Positions 8,001 through 16,909 of a stretch of 64,000 nt of DNA are shown here, one piece after another. The stretch's first letter is position 1; each line of letters opens with the position of its first letter. The DNA comes from JASHVB01 sp035508435 (GTDB taxonomy: Bacteria > Pseudomonadota > Alphaproteobacteria > Acetobacterales > Acetobacteraceae): positions 1-64,000 of the forward strand of contig DATJNA010000079.1 of NCBI GenBank assembly GCA_035508435.1. Direction: 5' to 3'. The notes beneath the pieces were generated by a model. The model was not told the DNA's origin. It did no database searches and saw only the letters and a program-made list of their open reading frames with translations. The position numbers and the translations under genes are program-made.

Positions 8001-9596
8001 ATGCGACGCGTTCTACTGCTTCTCTTTGTTGTTGCGCTGCTGCCGTTGCTGCCGACCCTGGCGCATGCCGGCGAGGCCTCCGATGCATTGGCCGCGATCG
8101 CGTCCGGCAATTACGATTCCATGCGGCAGGGCATCGCCGATCTCGCCTCGTCCGGCGACCCGCGCGCTGCCATCATCATCGAATCGCTGAACAACAACAC
8201 GTTGTTCCTGAGCGATGACAACGTGTTGTTCATCCAGAATACCGACGGAAGCTTCGTAAACGCCGCGACCGGCGCGCCGGCACCGGGACTGACGGCCGAT
8301 GCGCTGACGCAGGTGTTTGCCGATATCCGCGCGCGCGCGGTGATCAACAGGGTGCTCGGCCAATTGCAGTTGTTTTCGTCCGACGCGGCGACGCGGCTGA
8401 ACGCGGCGGAGGCCCTGTTCCAGTCGCACGACGTCGCAGCCTTGCCGATCATTGCGAAAGCGCTCGCCGAGGAAACCGATCCAACGGTGCGAACCAGGCT
8501 GGAGCAAGCGCAGGCCGCCGCACTGTTGTTCAGCAAGGACGCCGCGATGCAACAGCAGCTTGCCGCGGTGGCCGTGCTGCGCGCCCGCGGCGATCTGGAC
8601 TCGCGTGCGCTGTTGGCAAGTCTTAGCGGCCAACCGCCCGACGTGGCCGCGGCGACCCGGGCGGCAGTCGCGGCAATCGACCGCTCGTTGCAACTCTGGG
8701 GCATACTGCAAAACATATATTACGGCATCAGCCTAGGCTCGGTGCTGTTGCTGGCGGCGGCGGGGCTCGCGATCACCTTCGGTGTCATGGGCGTGATCAA
8801 CATGGCGCACGGCGAGATGGTCATGCTGGGCGCCTACACCACGTATGTTGTGCAGCAGGTCATCCACCAGGTAGCCCCCGCTTGGTATCAGGCGAACCTG
8901 CTGTTCGCTGTGCCGTTGGCATTTCTGGTATCGGGCCTGGTCGGCATTGCCATCGAACGCAGCCTGATCCGATGGCTATATGGCCGCCCGTTGGAAACGT
9001 TGCTGGCCACCTGGGGTTTGTCGCTGGTTCTGCAGCAGGCCGTGCGCTCGATCTTCAGCGCGCAGAACAAGGATGTTGATACACCCACCTGGATGAGCGG
9101 CGACTTTCACCTGGCCGGCCTGACGATCACTCTGAATCGGCTGTACATCATCGTGTTTGCGGCCGCGGTGTTGTTCGCGCTGATGGCCGCCCTGCGGTAC
9201 ACGCCGCTGGGGCTGCGCATGCGTGCGGTGACCCAGAACAGATTGATGGCGGCGGCAATGGGAATTCGCACGCCGTGGATTGATGCGTTGACTTTCGGCT
9301 TGGGATCGGGCGTTGCCGGCATCGCCGGCGTGGCGCTGAGCCAGATCGACAACGTCTCACCGAACCTGGGACAGAACTACATCATTGATAGCTTCCTGGT
9401 GGTGGTATTCGGCGGCGTAGGCAATCTGTGGGGCACCACGGTGGGCGCGCTGACGTTGGGGGTGATCAACAAGTTCCTCGAACCGCTCGCCGGCGCCGTG
9501 CTGGGCAAGATCGTCGTGCTGGTGCTGGTAATCCTGTTCATTCAGCGCCGTCCACGCGGCATGTTCCCGTTGAAGGGACGGGCAGCCGAGGCATGA
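8001..9596 (+). CDS. urtB: urea ABC transporter permease UrtB
   Basis: This is one of two membrane subunits of the urea importer. The 531-residue protein has a signal sequence and about 230 extra periplasmic-type residues (alanine-rich helices) before the LivH-like permease domain. The permease domain starts near YGISLGSVLLLAAAGLAITFG, followed by INMAHGEMVMLGAYTTYV. The long N-terminal domain is a regular feature of UrtB and separates it from LivH. The ATG at 8001 overlaps with a good leader. The stop overlaps the urtC start by four bases. Confidence 0.94.
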   Translation: MRRVLLLLFVVALLPLLPTLAHAGEASDALAAIASGNYDSMRQGIADLASSGDPRAAIIIESLNNNTLFLSDDNVLFIQNTDGSFVNAATGAPAPGLTADALTQVFADIRARAVINRVLGQLQLFSSDAATRLNAAEALFQSHDVAALPIIAKALAEETDPTVRTRLEQAQAAALLFSKDAAMQQQLAAVAVLRARGDLDSRALLASLSGQPPDVAAATRAAVAAIDRSLQLWGILQNIYYGISLGSVLLLAAAGLAITFGVMGVINMAHGEMVMLGAYTTYVVQQVIHQVAPAWYQANLLFAVPLAFLVSGLVGIAIERSLIRWLYGRPLETLLATWGLSLVLQQAVRSIFSAQNKDVDTPTWMSGDFHLAGLTITLNRLYIIVFAAAVLFALMAALRYTPLGLRMRAVTQNRLMAAAMGIRTPWIDALTFGLGSGVAGIAGVALSQIDNVSPNLGQNYIIDSFLVVVFGGVGNLWGTTVGALTLGVINKFLEPLAGAVLGKIVVLVLVILFIQRRPRGMFPLKGRAAEA

Positions 9597-10717
9597 AGCT
9601 TGACCGCACGGCATGGATCGCGCTGGCTGCCGTCATGGGCGGCGCCATAGTACTGGCCGGTTTGAACCTGGCCACGCCAACGTCGTCGGATACGCACGTG
9701 CCGATCTACGTCATCGGCCTGGTCGGCAAATATTTGTGCTACGCCATGCTGGCGCTGGCGGTCGATCTGATCTGGGGCTTTGCCGGGATTCTGACGCTGG
9801 GTCAGGCGGCATTTTTCGCGCTCGGCGGCTATGCGATGGGCATGTACCTGATGCGGCAGATCGGCGCACGCGGCGTCTACGGCAATCCGGTGCTGCCCGA
9901 CTTCATGGTGTTCCTGGGCTGGAAGCACCTGCCCTGGTATTGGTACGGTTTCGACTGGTTCGGCTTCGCCGTGCTGATGGTGCTGCTGGTTCCCGGCTTG
10001 CTCGCATTGGTGTTCGGCTATCTGGCATTCCGTTCCCGCGTCACCGGGGTTTACCTGTCGATCATCACCCAGGCGCTGACCTACGCGTTGATGCTCGCGT
10101 TCTTCCGCAATGACATGGGTTTCGGCGGCAACAACGGCATGACCGACTTCAAGGACTTGCTCGGTTTTCCACTGCAATCAGAACGAACGCGCTGCGGCCT
10201 GATGCTGCTGTCCGCCCTGTTCGTCTGCCTCGAATACTTGCTCGCGCGCTATGTCGTCACGTCCCGCTTTGGCAAGGTGCTGATCGCGGTGCGGGACACT
10301 GAATCCCGCACCCGGTTTCTCGGCTACCGTCCCGAGTCATACAAACTCGTGGTGTTTGTGCTCGCCGCCATGATGGCGGGTATCGGCGGCGCTCTTTATG
10401 TGCCGCAGATCGGCATCATCAATCCCAGCGAGTTTGCCCCCGGCAATTCCATCGAGGCGGTGATCTGGGTGGCGGTCGGCGGCCGCGGCACGCTGGTCGG
10501 CGCCATTCTGGGTGCGGTGCTGGTCAACCTGGGAAAGACCTGGTTCACCAGCGCCCTGCCCGAGATCTGGTTGTTCGCGCTCGGCGGTCTGTTCATTTTC
10601 GTAACCCTGCTGCTGCCGAAAGGTTTGATGGGCCTCTTCGTACCGCGCCTGCATGTGGTTCCGGATGAACCACAGCCCGAGGTGCCAGTCGGCGAGGCAC
10701 GTGAGGTCGTGGGATGA
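9593..10717 (+). CDS. urtC: urea ABC transporter permease UrtC
   Basis: This second membrane subunit (374 residues, LivM-like) has about nine or ten hydrophobic segments. The motifs DLIWGFAGILTLGQAAFFALGGY and FRSRVTGVYLSIITQALTYA are typical. It starts at ATG 9593, inside the urtB stop (ATGA), and ends in an ATGA overlap with urtD, so the three genes are translationally coupled. A longer frame exists upstream but lies within urtB. Confidence 0.94.
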   Translation: MKLDRTAWIALAAVMGGAIVLAGLNLATPTSSDTHVPIYVIGLVGKYLCYAMLALAVDLIWGFAGILTLGQAAFFALGGYAMGMYLMRQIGARGVYGNPVLPDFMVFLGWKHLPWYWYGFDWFGFAVLMVLLVPGLLALVFGYLAFRSRVTGVYLSIITQALTYALMLAFFRNDMGFGGNNGMTDFKDLLGFPLQSERTRCGLMLLSALFVCLEYLLARYVVTSRFGKVLIAVRDTESRTRFLGYRPESYKLVVFVLAAMMAGIGGALYVPQIGIINPSEFAPGNSIEAVIWVAVGGRGTLVGAILGAVLVNLGKTWFTSALPEIWLFALGGLFIFVTLLLPKGLMGLFVPRLHVVPDEPQPEVPVGEAREVVG

Positions 10718-11463
10718 CGGCACATTCCAACACCATCCTCTATTTGGACGACGTGACCGTCAGCTTCGACGGATTCCGCGCGCTCAACGCACTGTCATTG
10801 GTGCTGGAACCGGGGGAGATGCGCGCGGTGATCGGGCCGAACGGTGCCGGCAAAACCACGATGATGGACGTGATCACCGGCAAGACGCGGCCTGATACCG
10901 GCCGCGTGATTTTCGGCCTGGATACGGACCTGACGCGGCTGGATGAGCCGGCCATCGCCTCGCTGGGCATTGGCCGCAAGTTCCAGAAACCGACGGTGTT
11001 CGAACAACATACCGTCTGGGACAATCTGCTGTTGGCACTGGCCGGCAGCCGTACACCGCGCTTCACGTTATGGACGCGCGAGACGGCGGAAGAACGCCGG
11101 CGCATCGGCGAAATCCTGACCACGATTCGTCTCTCGGAGCATCGCAATCGCCGCGCCGCCGACCTGTCGCATGGGCAGAAGCAGTGGCTGGAGATCGGCA
11201 TGCTGCTGGCGCAGGAGCCACAGCTGCTGTTGGTCGATGAGCCTGTTGCCGGCATGACCGACGCGGAAACCGAGCAAACCGCCGATCTGCTGCGCGAGAT
11301 CAACCAGACGCGCAGCGTGGTCGTGGTGGAACATGACATGGCGTTCGTGCGCGCGCTGGGAGTAAAGGTGACGGTGCTGCATGAGGGCTCCGTACTCTCG
11401 GAAGGCTCGATCGACCACGTCAGCACCGATCCGCGCGTGATTGAAGTGTATCTCGGCCGATGA
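10714..11463 (+). CDS. urtD: urea ABC transporter ATPase UrtD
   Basis: This cytoplasmic ATPase is the LivG-like member of the pair. The 249 residues include Walker A GPNGAGKTT, the signature region LSHGQKQWLEIGM (LSHGQ in place of LSGGQ), Walker B LLLVDEP and the H-loop VEHDM. The LSHGQKQWLEIGMLL stretch is typical of UrtD. The start overlaps urtC by four bases. An 82-base gap, unusual for this operon, separates it from urtE. Confidence 0.94.
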   Translation: MTAHSNTILYLDDVTVSFDGFRALNALSLVLEPGEMRAVIGPNGAGKTTMMDVITGKTRPDTGRVIFGLDTDLTRLDEPAIASLGIGRKFQKPTVFEQHTVWDNLLLALAGSRTPRFTLWTRETAEERRRIGEILTTIRLSEHRNRRAADLSHGQKQWLEIGMLLAQEPQLLLVDEPVAGMTDAETEQTADLLREINQTRSVVVVEHDMAFVRALGVKVTVLHEGSVLSEGSIDHVSTDPRVIEVYLGR

Positions 11464-11545
11464 ACCGTACGAGCAAAAGCCTGGCCTTCCATTGCGGGTT
11501 CGTGGCGCGAAGCGGGCCAAAGAACGAGAGGAGAGGTCGCACGCT

Positions 11546-12244
11546 TTGAAGCTTGAAGTCGAAAACGTCGATCTGCATTACGGCGCCGCCATCGCGCTGC
11601 GGCAGGTATCGCTGACGGTAGAGACCGGCGCCGTGACGTGCCTGTTGGGGCGCAACGGCGTCGGCAAGACTTCGCTGCTGCGGGCGATCGTCGGCGCACA
11701 CCCCATCACGCGCGGCGCGATCCGCTGGAATGGCGAAGACGTCACGCCGCTGCCCACGTACGAACGTGCCCGCCGCGGCATTGCCTGGGTGCCGCAAGGC
11801 CGCGACATTTTCCCGCTGCTAACGGTACACGAGAACCTGGAAACCGGCTTCGCCGTCCTGCCGCGCCGCCAGCGCCGTGTTCCGCCGGAGGTGTTCGAAC
11901 TGTTCCCCGTATTGCAGACCATGTTGCGTCGGCGCGGCGGCGATCTGTCGGGCGGACAACAGCAGCAGCTCGCCATCGCCCGCGCGCTCGTGATGCGACC
12001 GAAGCTTTTGGTCCTGGACGAGCCCACCGAGGGTATCCAGCCCAGCATCATCAAGGACATCGGCCGGGTGATCGCGTTGCTGCGCTCACAGGGCGAAATG
12101 GCAATCTTGCTGGTAGAACAATACTACGATTTCGCACAGGAGCTGGCGCAGACCATTGCCGTGATGGATCGCGGCGACATCGTGCTGTACGGACCGCGCG
12201 ACGCGCTCGACGAAGCCGATGTCCGGCGCCGGCTGTCGGTATAA
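11546..12244 (+). CDS. urtE: urea ABC transporter ATPase UrtE
   Basis: This is the LivF-like ATPase of the urea importer. From TTG 11546 the product is 232 residues, the normal family length, starting with LEVENVDLHYGA. AGGAG at 11529-11533 and GAGAGG close by give a ribosome site. An in-frame ATG at 11441 would begin inside urtD and add 35 residues of unrelated composition. Walker A is GRNGVGKTS, the signature DLSGGQQQQLAIARAL and Walker B LLVLDEPTEGIQPSI. The last motif is UrtE-like. Confidence 0.92.
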   Translation: MKLEVENVDLHYGAAIALRQVSLTVETGAVTCLLGRNGVGKTSLLRAIVGAHPITRGAIRWNGEDVTPLPTYERARRGIAWVPQGRDIFPLLTVHENLETGFAVLPRRQRRVPPEVFELFPVLQTMLRRRGGDLSGGQQQQLAIARALVMRPKLLVLDEPTEGIQPSIIKDIGRVIALLRSQGEMAILLVEQYYDFAQELAQTIAVMDRGDIVLYGPRDALDEADVRRRLSV

Positions 12245-12316
12245 GACATCGGCGTTGACAGCGCTCGCCCGCCAGGTCCCGTTTCCCGCGGCATCACGCT
12301 CGCTTAAGGTCCCTGG

Positions 12317-13162
12317 ATGGACGCAGCGGTTTCTGTGGCGCAGGCCGGAATCCTTCAGCGAGCGACCGGCGAACTGCTGGTCGGCGTGAAGCGTCGCGGG
12401 GATGCTTCGGTACTCGATGAATTGCGCCAGGCTGGATGCCTGAAGGCACGCTTCCCGCGGCCTGTGAGCGACGGCTGGATCGATGTGGCGATGCTCAACA
12501 CGTCGGGCGGTGTGGCCGGGGGCGATCGGCTGAACGTGGCGTTCCACGTGCAGCGCGATGCACGTGCCACGATCACGACCCCGGCGGCGGAACGGTTCTA
12601 TCGCGCTCTCCCGAATGAAATCCCGGCGAAGGTGCGCAATCGCCTGCATCTCGCGGCCGGTGCCGCCGCCGAGTGGCTGCCGCAGGAATCCATTCTGTTC
12701 GATCATTGCGCGCTGGATCGCCGGCTGGTGGTCGAGCTTGCCGATGACGCGCGGTTCCTTGGCCTGGAAGCATTGGTGTTCGGTCGTGCGGCGATGGGCG
12801 AGCAAGTCGCGCGCGCCTGGTTGCGCGACGGCATCCGCATCCGTCGCGCTGGGCGATGGCTGCTGCACGACTCTGTGCGCCTGGATGGCGAGGTAGACGC
12901 ATCGTTGCACCGCGCGGCGATCGCGGGCGGCGCGCGGGCGATGGCGACGTTGGTGCAGGTCGCACCGGACGCCGAGACGGGTCTCAACGCCGCGCGCTTA
13001 GCGCTGGCAAATGCTCCGGTTGAGGCAGGCGCCAGCGCGTGGAACGGCATGCTGGTGGCACGCATCCTGGCGGCCGACTTCGCGGCATTGCGCCGCGCAC
13101 TGATTGCCGCACTGTCGGTTTTGCGTGCGTCACGTCCGTTGCCGCGGGTCTGGCTGTGCTGA
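12317..13162 (+). CDS. ureD: urease accessory protein UreD
   Basis: UreD (UreH) is the first chaperone to bind apo-urease and forms the UreDFG complex that delivers nickel. The 281 residues contain the family segments MLNTSGGVAGGDRLNV, ITTPAAERFYRA and EWLPQESILFD. AAGG lies about 7 bases before ATG 12317. It follows urtE by 72 bases and precedes the structural urease genes, so urea uptake and hydrolysis are encoded as one unit. Confidence 0.94.
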   Translation: MDAAVSVAQAGILQRATGELLVGVKRRGDASVLDELRQAGCLKARFPRPVSDGWIDVAMLNTSGGVAGGDRLNVAFHVQRDARATITTPAAERFYRALPNEIPAKVRNRLHLAAGAAAEWLPQESILFDHCALDRRLVVELADDARFLGLEALVFGRAAMGEQVARAWLRDGIRIRRAGRWLLHDSVRLDGEVDASLHRAAIAGGARAMATLVQVAPDAETGLNAARLALANAPVEAGASAWNGMLVARILAADFAALRRALIAALSVLRASRPLPRVWLC

Positions 13163-13168
13163 TGTATT

Positions 13169-13202
13169 TGTCATTGCGGGAAGCGCCGCGGCGAAGCAAC
13201 CT
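13169..13202. repeat. half copy of an interspersed palindromic element
   Basis: The sequence TGTCATTGCGGGAAGCG, followed within a few bases by GCGAAGCAACC, resembles one arm of the larger palindromic elements at 32195 and 47930. It lies in the ureD-ureA gap. The match is partial, so this may be a decayed copy. Confidence 0.4.
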
Positions 13203-13256
13203 CGGTCACGCACCGGCGCACGCGCCACATTCTGACGGCATGAAAGAGCCCGTCCA

Positions 13257-13559
13257 ATGAACCTGACCCCGCGTGAGAAGGACAAACTGCTGATCAGTAT
13301 GGCGGCGATGGTGGCGCGCCGGCGTCTGGAACGCGGCGTGAAACTGAATCATCCGGAGGCGGTGGCGCTGATCACCGACTTCGTCGTGGAAGGCGCGCGT
13401 GACGGCCGTAGCGTCGCGGACCTGATGCAGATGGGCGCCAAAGTGCTGACACGGGCGCAAGTGATGGAAGGTGTCGCCGAAATGATCCACGACGTGCAGG
13501 TGGAAGCGACGTTCCCTGACGGCACGAAGCTCGTGACCGTGCATGAACCGATCCGCTAA
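13257..13559 (+). CDS. ureA: urease gamma subunit
   Basis: This is the small structural subunit of urease (100 residues). It opens with MNLTPREKDKLLISMAAMVA and has the conserved KLNHPEAVALI and VRDGR-like (ARDGRSVADLM) segments, with VEATFPDGTKLVTVHEPI at the end. It is unfused to the beta subunit, as in most proteobacteria. The gene is 51 bases before ureB. Confidence 0.98.
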   Translation: MNLTPREKDKLLISMAAMVARRRLERGVKLNHPEAVALITDFVVEGARDGRSVADLMQMGAKVLTRAQVMEGVAEMIHDVQVEATFPDGTKLVTVHEPIR

Positions 13560-13610
13560 CAGCGATACCCTCGCCTCCCGCGCAAGAGAGAGTTAGCGTA
13601 AGGACGACAG

Positions 13611-13919
13611 ATGACCCCCGGTGAAATCCTCCCAAAGCCAGGCGACATCGAACTGAACGCCGGCCTGCCGCGCACGACCCTGACCGTTGCCAACTCCGGC
13701 GACCGCCCGATCCAGGTCGGCAGCCACTACCATTTTGCCGAGACCAATCCGGCGCTGTCCTTCGACCGCATGGCCGCACGCGGCCAGCGCCTCGACATCC
13801 CCGCCGGCACGGCGGTCCGCTTTGAGCCAGGCCAGACCCGCGAGGTGACGCTGGTGCCCTATCGCGGTCGCCGCGTCGTCCAGGGGTTCCGCGCGACGGT
13901 GATGGGAGATCTCGACTGA
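13611..13919 (+). CDS. ureB: urease beta subunit
   Basis: This 102-residue structural subunit has the diagnostic stretches MTPGEILPKPGDIELNAG, VGSHYHFAETNPAL and FEPGQTREVTLVPYRG. AAGGA lies about 7 bases before the ATG. The stop shares one base with the ureC start (TGATG), so translation of beta and alpha is coupled and matches the 1:1 stoichiometry of the enzyme. Confidence 0.98.
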   Translation: MTPGEILPKPGDIELNAGLPRTTLTVANSGDRPIQVGSHYHFAETNPALSFDRMAARGQRLDIPAGTAVRFEPGQTREVTLVPYRGRRVVQGFRATVMGDLD

Positions 13920-15625
13920 TGGCTCGCATCCCTCGTCACGCTTACGCTGACATGTTCGGTCCCACCGCCGGCGACCGCGTGCGCCTCGCGGACACTGACC
14001 TGATCGTCGAGGTCGAACGCGACCTCACCACCTACGGCGAGGAAGTGAAATTCGGCGGCGGCAAAGTGATCCGCGATGGCATGGGCCAGTCGCAGGTATC
14101 GCAAGGCGAAGGCGCGGTGGACACCGTCATCACCAACGCGCTGATCATCGACCATTGGGGCATTGTGAAGGCCGACGTCGCGATCACCGCCGGCCGCATC
14201 GCCGGCATCGGCAAAGCCGGCAATCCTGACGTGCAGCCGAACGTCGACATTGTCATCGGCCCCGGCACCGAGATCATTGCCGGCGAGGGCAAGATCCTCA
14301 CCGCCGGCGGCATCGACAGCCATATTCATTTCATCTGTCCGCAACAGGTGGAAGACGCGATCGCCTCCGGCATCACCACGCTGATCGGCGGCGGCACCGG
14401 CCCTGCCACCGGCACGGCCGCCACCACCTGCACGCCAGGCCCCTGGCATATCGCCCGCATGTTGCAGGCCGCGGAGGGACTGCCGGTGAACCTGGCCTTT
14501 GCCGGCAAGGGCAACGCCTCGCGTCCCGCCGCGCTGGAGGAAATGATCCGCGCCGGCGCCGCCTGCCTGAAGCTCCACGAGGACTGGGGCACCACCCCTG
14601 CCGCCATTGATTGTGCGCTCGCGGTGGCGGATCGTTTCGACGTGCAGGTCATGATCCACACCGACACGCTGAACGAATCTGGTTTCGTCGAAGATACGAT
14701 CGCCGCGTTCAAGGGCCGCACCATCCACGCCTTCCACACCGAAGGCGCCGGTGGCGGCCACGCTCCCGACATTATCAAGGTCGCCGGCCTGCCGAACGTG
14801 CTGCCCAGCTCTACCAACCCCACCCGGCCCTACACGGCGAATACTCTGGACGAACATCTCGACATGCTGATGGTCTGCCATCATTTGGATAGCACCATCC
14901 CGGAAGATGTGGCCTTCGCCGAAAGCCGCATCCGCAAGGAAACCATCGCGGCCGAGGACATCCTGCACGATCTCGGCGCGTTATCCATGATATCGTCGGA
15001 CAGCCAGGCAATGGGCCGAGTAGGAGAGGTGATCATCCGCACCTGGCAGACCGCGCATAAGATGAAGACACAGCGTGGATCATTGCCCGGCGACGGCGAG
15101 GCCGACAACGCGCGGATCAAGCGCTACATCGCAAAATACACGATCAATCCAGCCATTGCGCAGGGCATGGCACAGGAGCTCGGCTCGATCGAGGTGGGCA
15201 AGCTTGCCGATCTCGTGCTGTGGTCGCCGGGGTTCTTCGGCGTGAAACCCGACATGGTGATCAAAGGCGGCACCATCGCCTGCGCTCTGATGGGGGACCC
15301 CAATGCCTCGATCCCAACGCCGCAGCCGGTGCACTACCGCCCGATGTTTGGGGCCTTCGGCCGGGCAATGGTTGAAAGCTGCGTCACCTTCGTCGCCGCC
15401 GCCGCGCTCGATGCCGGCGTCGCGCACGCGCTCGGATTGCAACGCCGGCTGGTGCCGGTCGCCAACGTGCGTGGTGGCATCGGCAAGCGTTCCATGATCC
15501 ATAACGACGCGACGCCACTCATCGAAGTCGATGCGGAAACCTATGAAGTCCGCGCCGACGGCACATTGCTCACCTGCGAAGCCGCCACGGTCCTACCGCT
15601 GGCGCAACGCTACTTCCTGTTCTGA
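13919..15625 (+). CDS. ureC: urease alpha subunit (catalytic)
   Basis: UreC hydrolyses urea to ammonia and carbamate at a dinickel site. The 568-residue protein keeps the metal and catalytic features: HIHFICPQQ (nickel His pair), LKLHEDWG with the lysine that is carbamylated, HTDTLNESGF, HTEGAGGGHAPDI and the flap MVCHHLDS with the catalytic histidine. Length and order are those of a complete active enzyme. It overlaps ureB and ureE by single bases. Confidence 0.99.
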   Translation: MARIPRHAYADMFGPTAGDRVRLADTDLIVEVERDLTTYGEEVKFGGGKVIRDGMGQSQVSQGEGAVDTVITNALIIDHWGIVKADVAITAGRIAGIGKAGNPDVQPNVDIVIGPGTEIIAGEGKILTAGGIDSHIHFICPQQVEDAIASGITTLIGGGTGPATGTAATTCTPGPWHIARMLQAAEGLPVNLAFAGKGNASRPAALEEMIRAGAACLKLHEDWGTTPAAIDCALAVADRFDVQVMIHTDTLNESGFVEDTIAAFKGRTIHAFHTEGAGGGHAPDIIKVAGLPNVLPSSTNPTRPYTANTLDEHLDMLMVCHHLDSTIPEDVAFAESRIRKETIAAEDILHDLGALSMISSDSQAMGRVGEVIIRTWQTAHKMKTQRGSLPGDGEADNARIKRYIAKYTINPAIAQGMAQELGSIEVGKLADLVLWSPGFFGVKPDMVIKGGTIACALMGDPNASIPTPQPVHYRPMFGAFGRAMVESCVTFVAAAALDAGVAHALGLQRRLVPVANVRGGIGKRSMIHNDATPLIEVDAETYEVRADGTLLTCEAATVLPLAQRYFLF

Positions 15626-16089
15626 TGCTGTGCCGTAACATTATCCCGGCTGGTGCCTGGGATCCGACAACCGCGGTCGATCGCGTGCTGATCGACTACG
15701 ATCATCGGTTCCGCCGGCGCATCCTGCTGCGCACCGAAGCGGGCGCAGAACTGTTGCTCGATCTGCCGCAGGCCTTGCGTCTGCGCCACGGCGACGGGCT
15801 GGTGCTGGACGCAGGCGGTGTGGTTCAGGTCTGCTCCAGGCCGGAACGCCTGTTGGAAATCCATGCTCATGAGGCGGACGCGCTGGTGCGCATTGCCTGG
15901 CATCTTGGCAACCGCCATTTGCCCGTACAGTTGTTGCACGGCCGTATTCGCATCCGCGCCGACCACGTGATCCGCGACATGGTCGAAGGCCTCGGCGGCC
16001 ATGTTGAGGAAATCGACGCGCCGTTCGATCCTGAAGCTGGCGCCTACGCCGGCGGCCATCACCATCATCATCAGAGCGATGAAACCTAG
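15625..16089 (+). CDS. ureE: urease accessory protein UreE (nickel metallochaperone)
   Basis: UreE hands nickel to UreG for urease assembly. The 154 residues comprise an N-terminal peptide-binding domain and a C-terminal metal-binding domain, with the motif RIAWHLGNRHLPVQ that carries the key histidine. The tail contains five consecutive histidines after GAYAGG, giving extra nickel-binding capacity. The start shares a base with the ureC stop. Its end overlaps the proposed ureF start by 11 bases. Confidence 0.95.
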   Translation: MLCRNIIPAGAWDPTTAVDRVLIDYDHRFRRRILLRTEAGAELLLDLPQALRLRHGDGLVLDAGGVVQVCSRPERLLEIHAHEADALVRIAWHLGNRHLPVQLLHGRIRIRADHVIRDMVEGLGGHVEEIDAPFDPEAGAYAGGHHHHHQSDET

Positions 16090-16909
16090 ACCGCCACCAC
16101 CTGATCCGACCTCAGCCGGCAGGGACAGGCTTGATCCGTCCTCTGCCGTCATGGCCAGGCTCGACCCGGCCATTGGTGCACCGACACCCGCGCGTGACTG
16201 GCCGGATCAAGCACAACCATCCCAGAACATTCCGGAGGCCCGCCGCGCAGCGCGGGAACCGCAGCAGCCCGATGTGCTTCGCTTGCTCGCCTGGTTGTCG
16301 CCCGGCTTTCCAACCGGCGCCTTTGCCTATTCGCACGGTCTGGAATGGGCGGTGGAGTCCGGCGACGTCATCGACGGCGTGTCGCTGCAAGCATGGCTCA
16401 CCGACATTGTCGCGTACGGCTCGGGCCGCAACGACGCAATCCTGCTGCGCCACGCCGTTCGATCCGCACACGACCCGGACGCCTTGCAAGGACTCGCAGA
16501 ACTCGCCGCCGCCGTTGCATCCTGCCGCGAGCGCCACGCCGAGACCTTGACCCAAGGCGCGGCCTTCCTGCGTGCAGCACGCGCCTGGGAATCCCCTGCC
16601 CTGCCAGATCCGATCGCCTATCCCGTCGCAGTCGGCGCGTTGGCAGGCTGGCACGGCATCGAAGAAGACCTCACCGCCGCTGCCTACCTCCAGGCCTTCG
16701 CAGCCAACCTGATCTCCGCCGCCGTGCGTCTCGTGCCGCTGGGCCAGACCACCGGCCTGCAAGTCCTCGCACGCATCGAACCCACCGTATTGCGCGTCAC
16801 CAACGAAACCACCAACGCAACGCTCGACGATATCGGCGGTTGCGCTTTTCGCTCCGATCTCGCTGCCATGCGTCACGAAACCCAGTATACCAGACTGTTC
16901 AGATCATGA
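16079..16909 (+). CDS. ureF: urease accessory protein UreF with unusual N-terminal extension
   Basis: UreF joins UreD and UreG in the nickel-insertion complex. Conserved UreF sequence starts only at about residue 66 (LRLLAWLSPGFPTGAFAYSHG) and continues through AYLQAFAANLISAAVRLVPLGQT. ATG 16079 yields 276 residues, roughly 45 more than usual. The extra segment is low-complexity and coincides with a palindromic DNA element at 16129-16212, whose translation includes VMARLDPAIG. A GTG at 16274 would give a normal-length protein but has a weak ribosome site. The stop overlaps ureG by four bases. Confidence 0.85.
   Translation: MKPRPPPPDPTSAGRDRLDPSSAVMARLDPAIGAPTPARDWPDQAQPSQNIPEARRAAREPQQPDVLRLLAWLSPGFPTGAFAYSHGLEWAVESGDVIDGVSLQAWLTDIVAYGSGRNDAILLRHAVRSAHDPDALQGLAELAAAVASCRERHAETLTQGAAFLRAARAWESPALPDPIAYPVAVGALAGWHGIEEDLTAAAYLQAFAANLISAAVRLVPLGQTTGLQVLARIEPTVLRVTNETTNATLDDIGGCAFRSDLAAMRHETQYTRLFRS
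16129..16212. repeat. palindromic repeat element inside the ureF reading frame
   Basis: GCTTGATCC at 16129-16137 is an exact inverted repeat of GGATCAAGC at 16204-16212. Between them lies GTCATGGCCAGGCTCGACCC followed by GGCCATTG. Sequences of this kind (translating as VMAxLDPAI) are familiar as interspersed palindromes in alphaproteobacterial genomes and often appear in over-extended gene models. Here the reading frame of ureF stays open across it. Confidence 0.65.
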
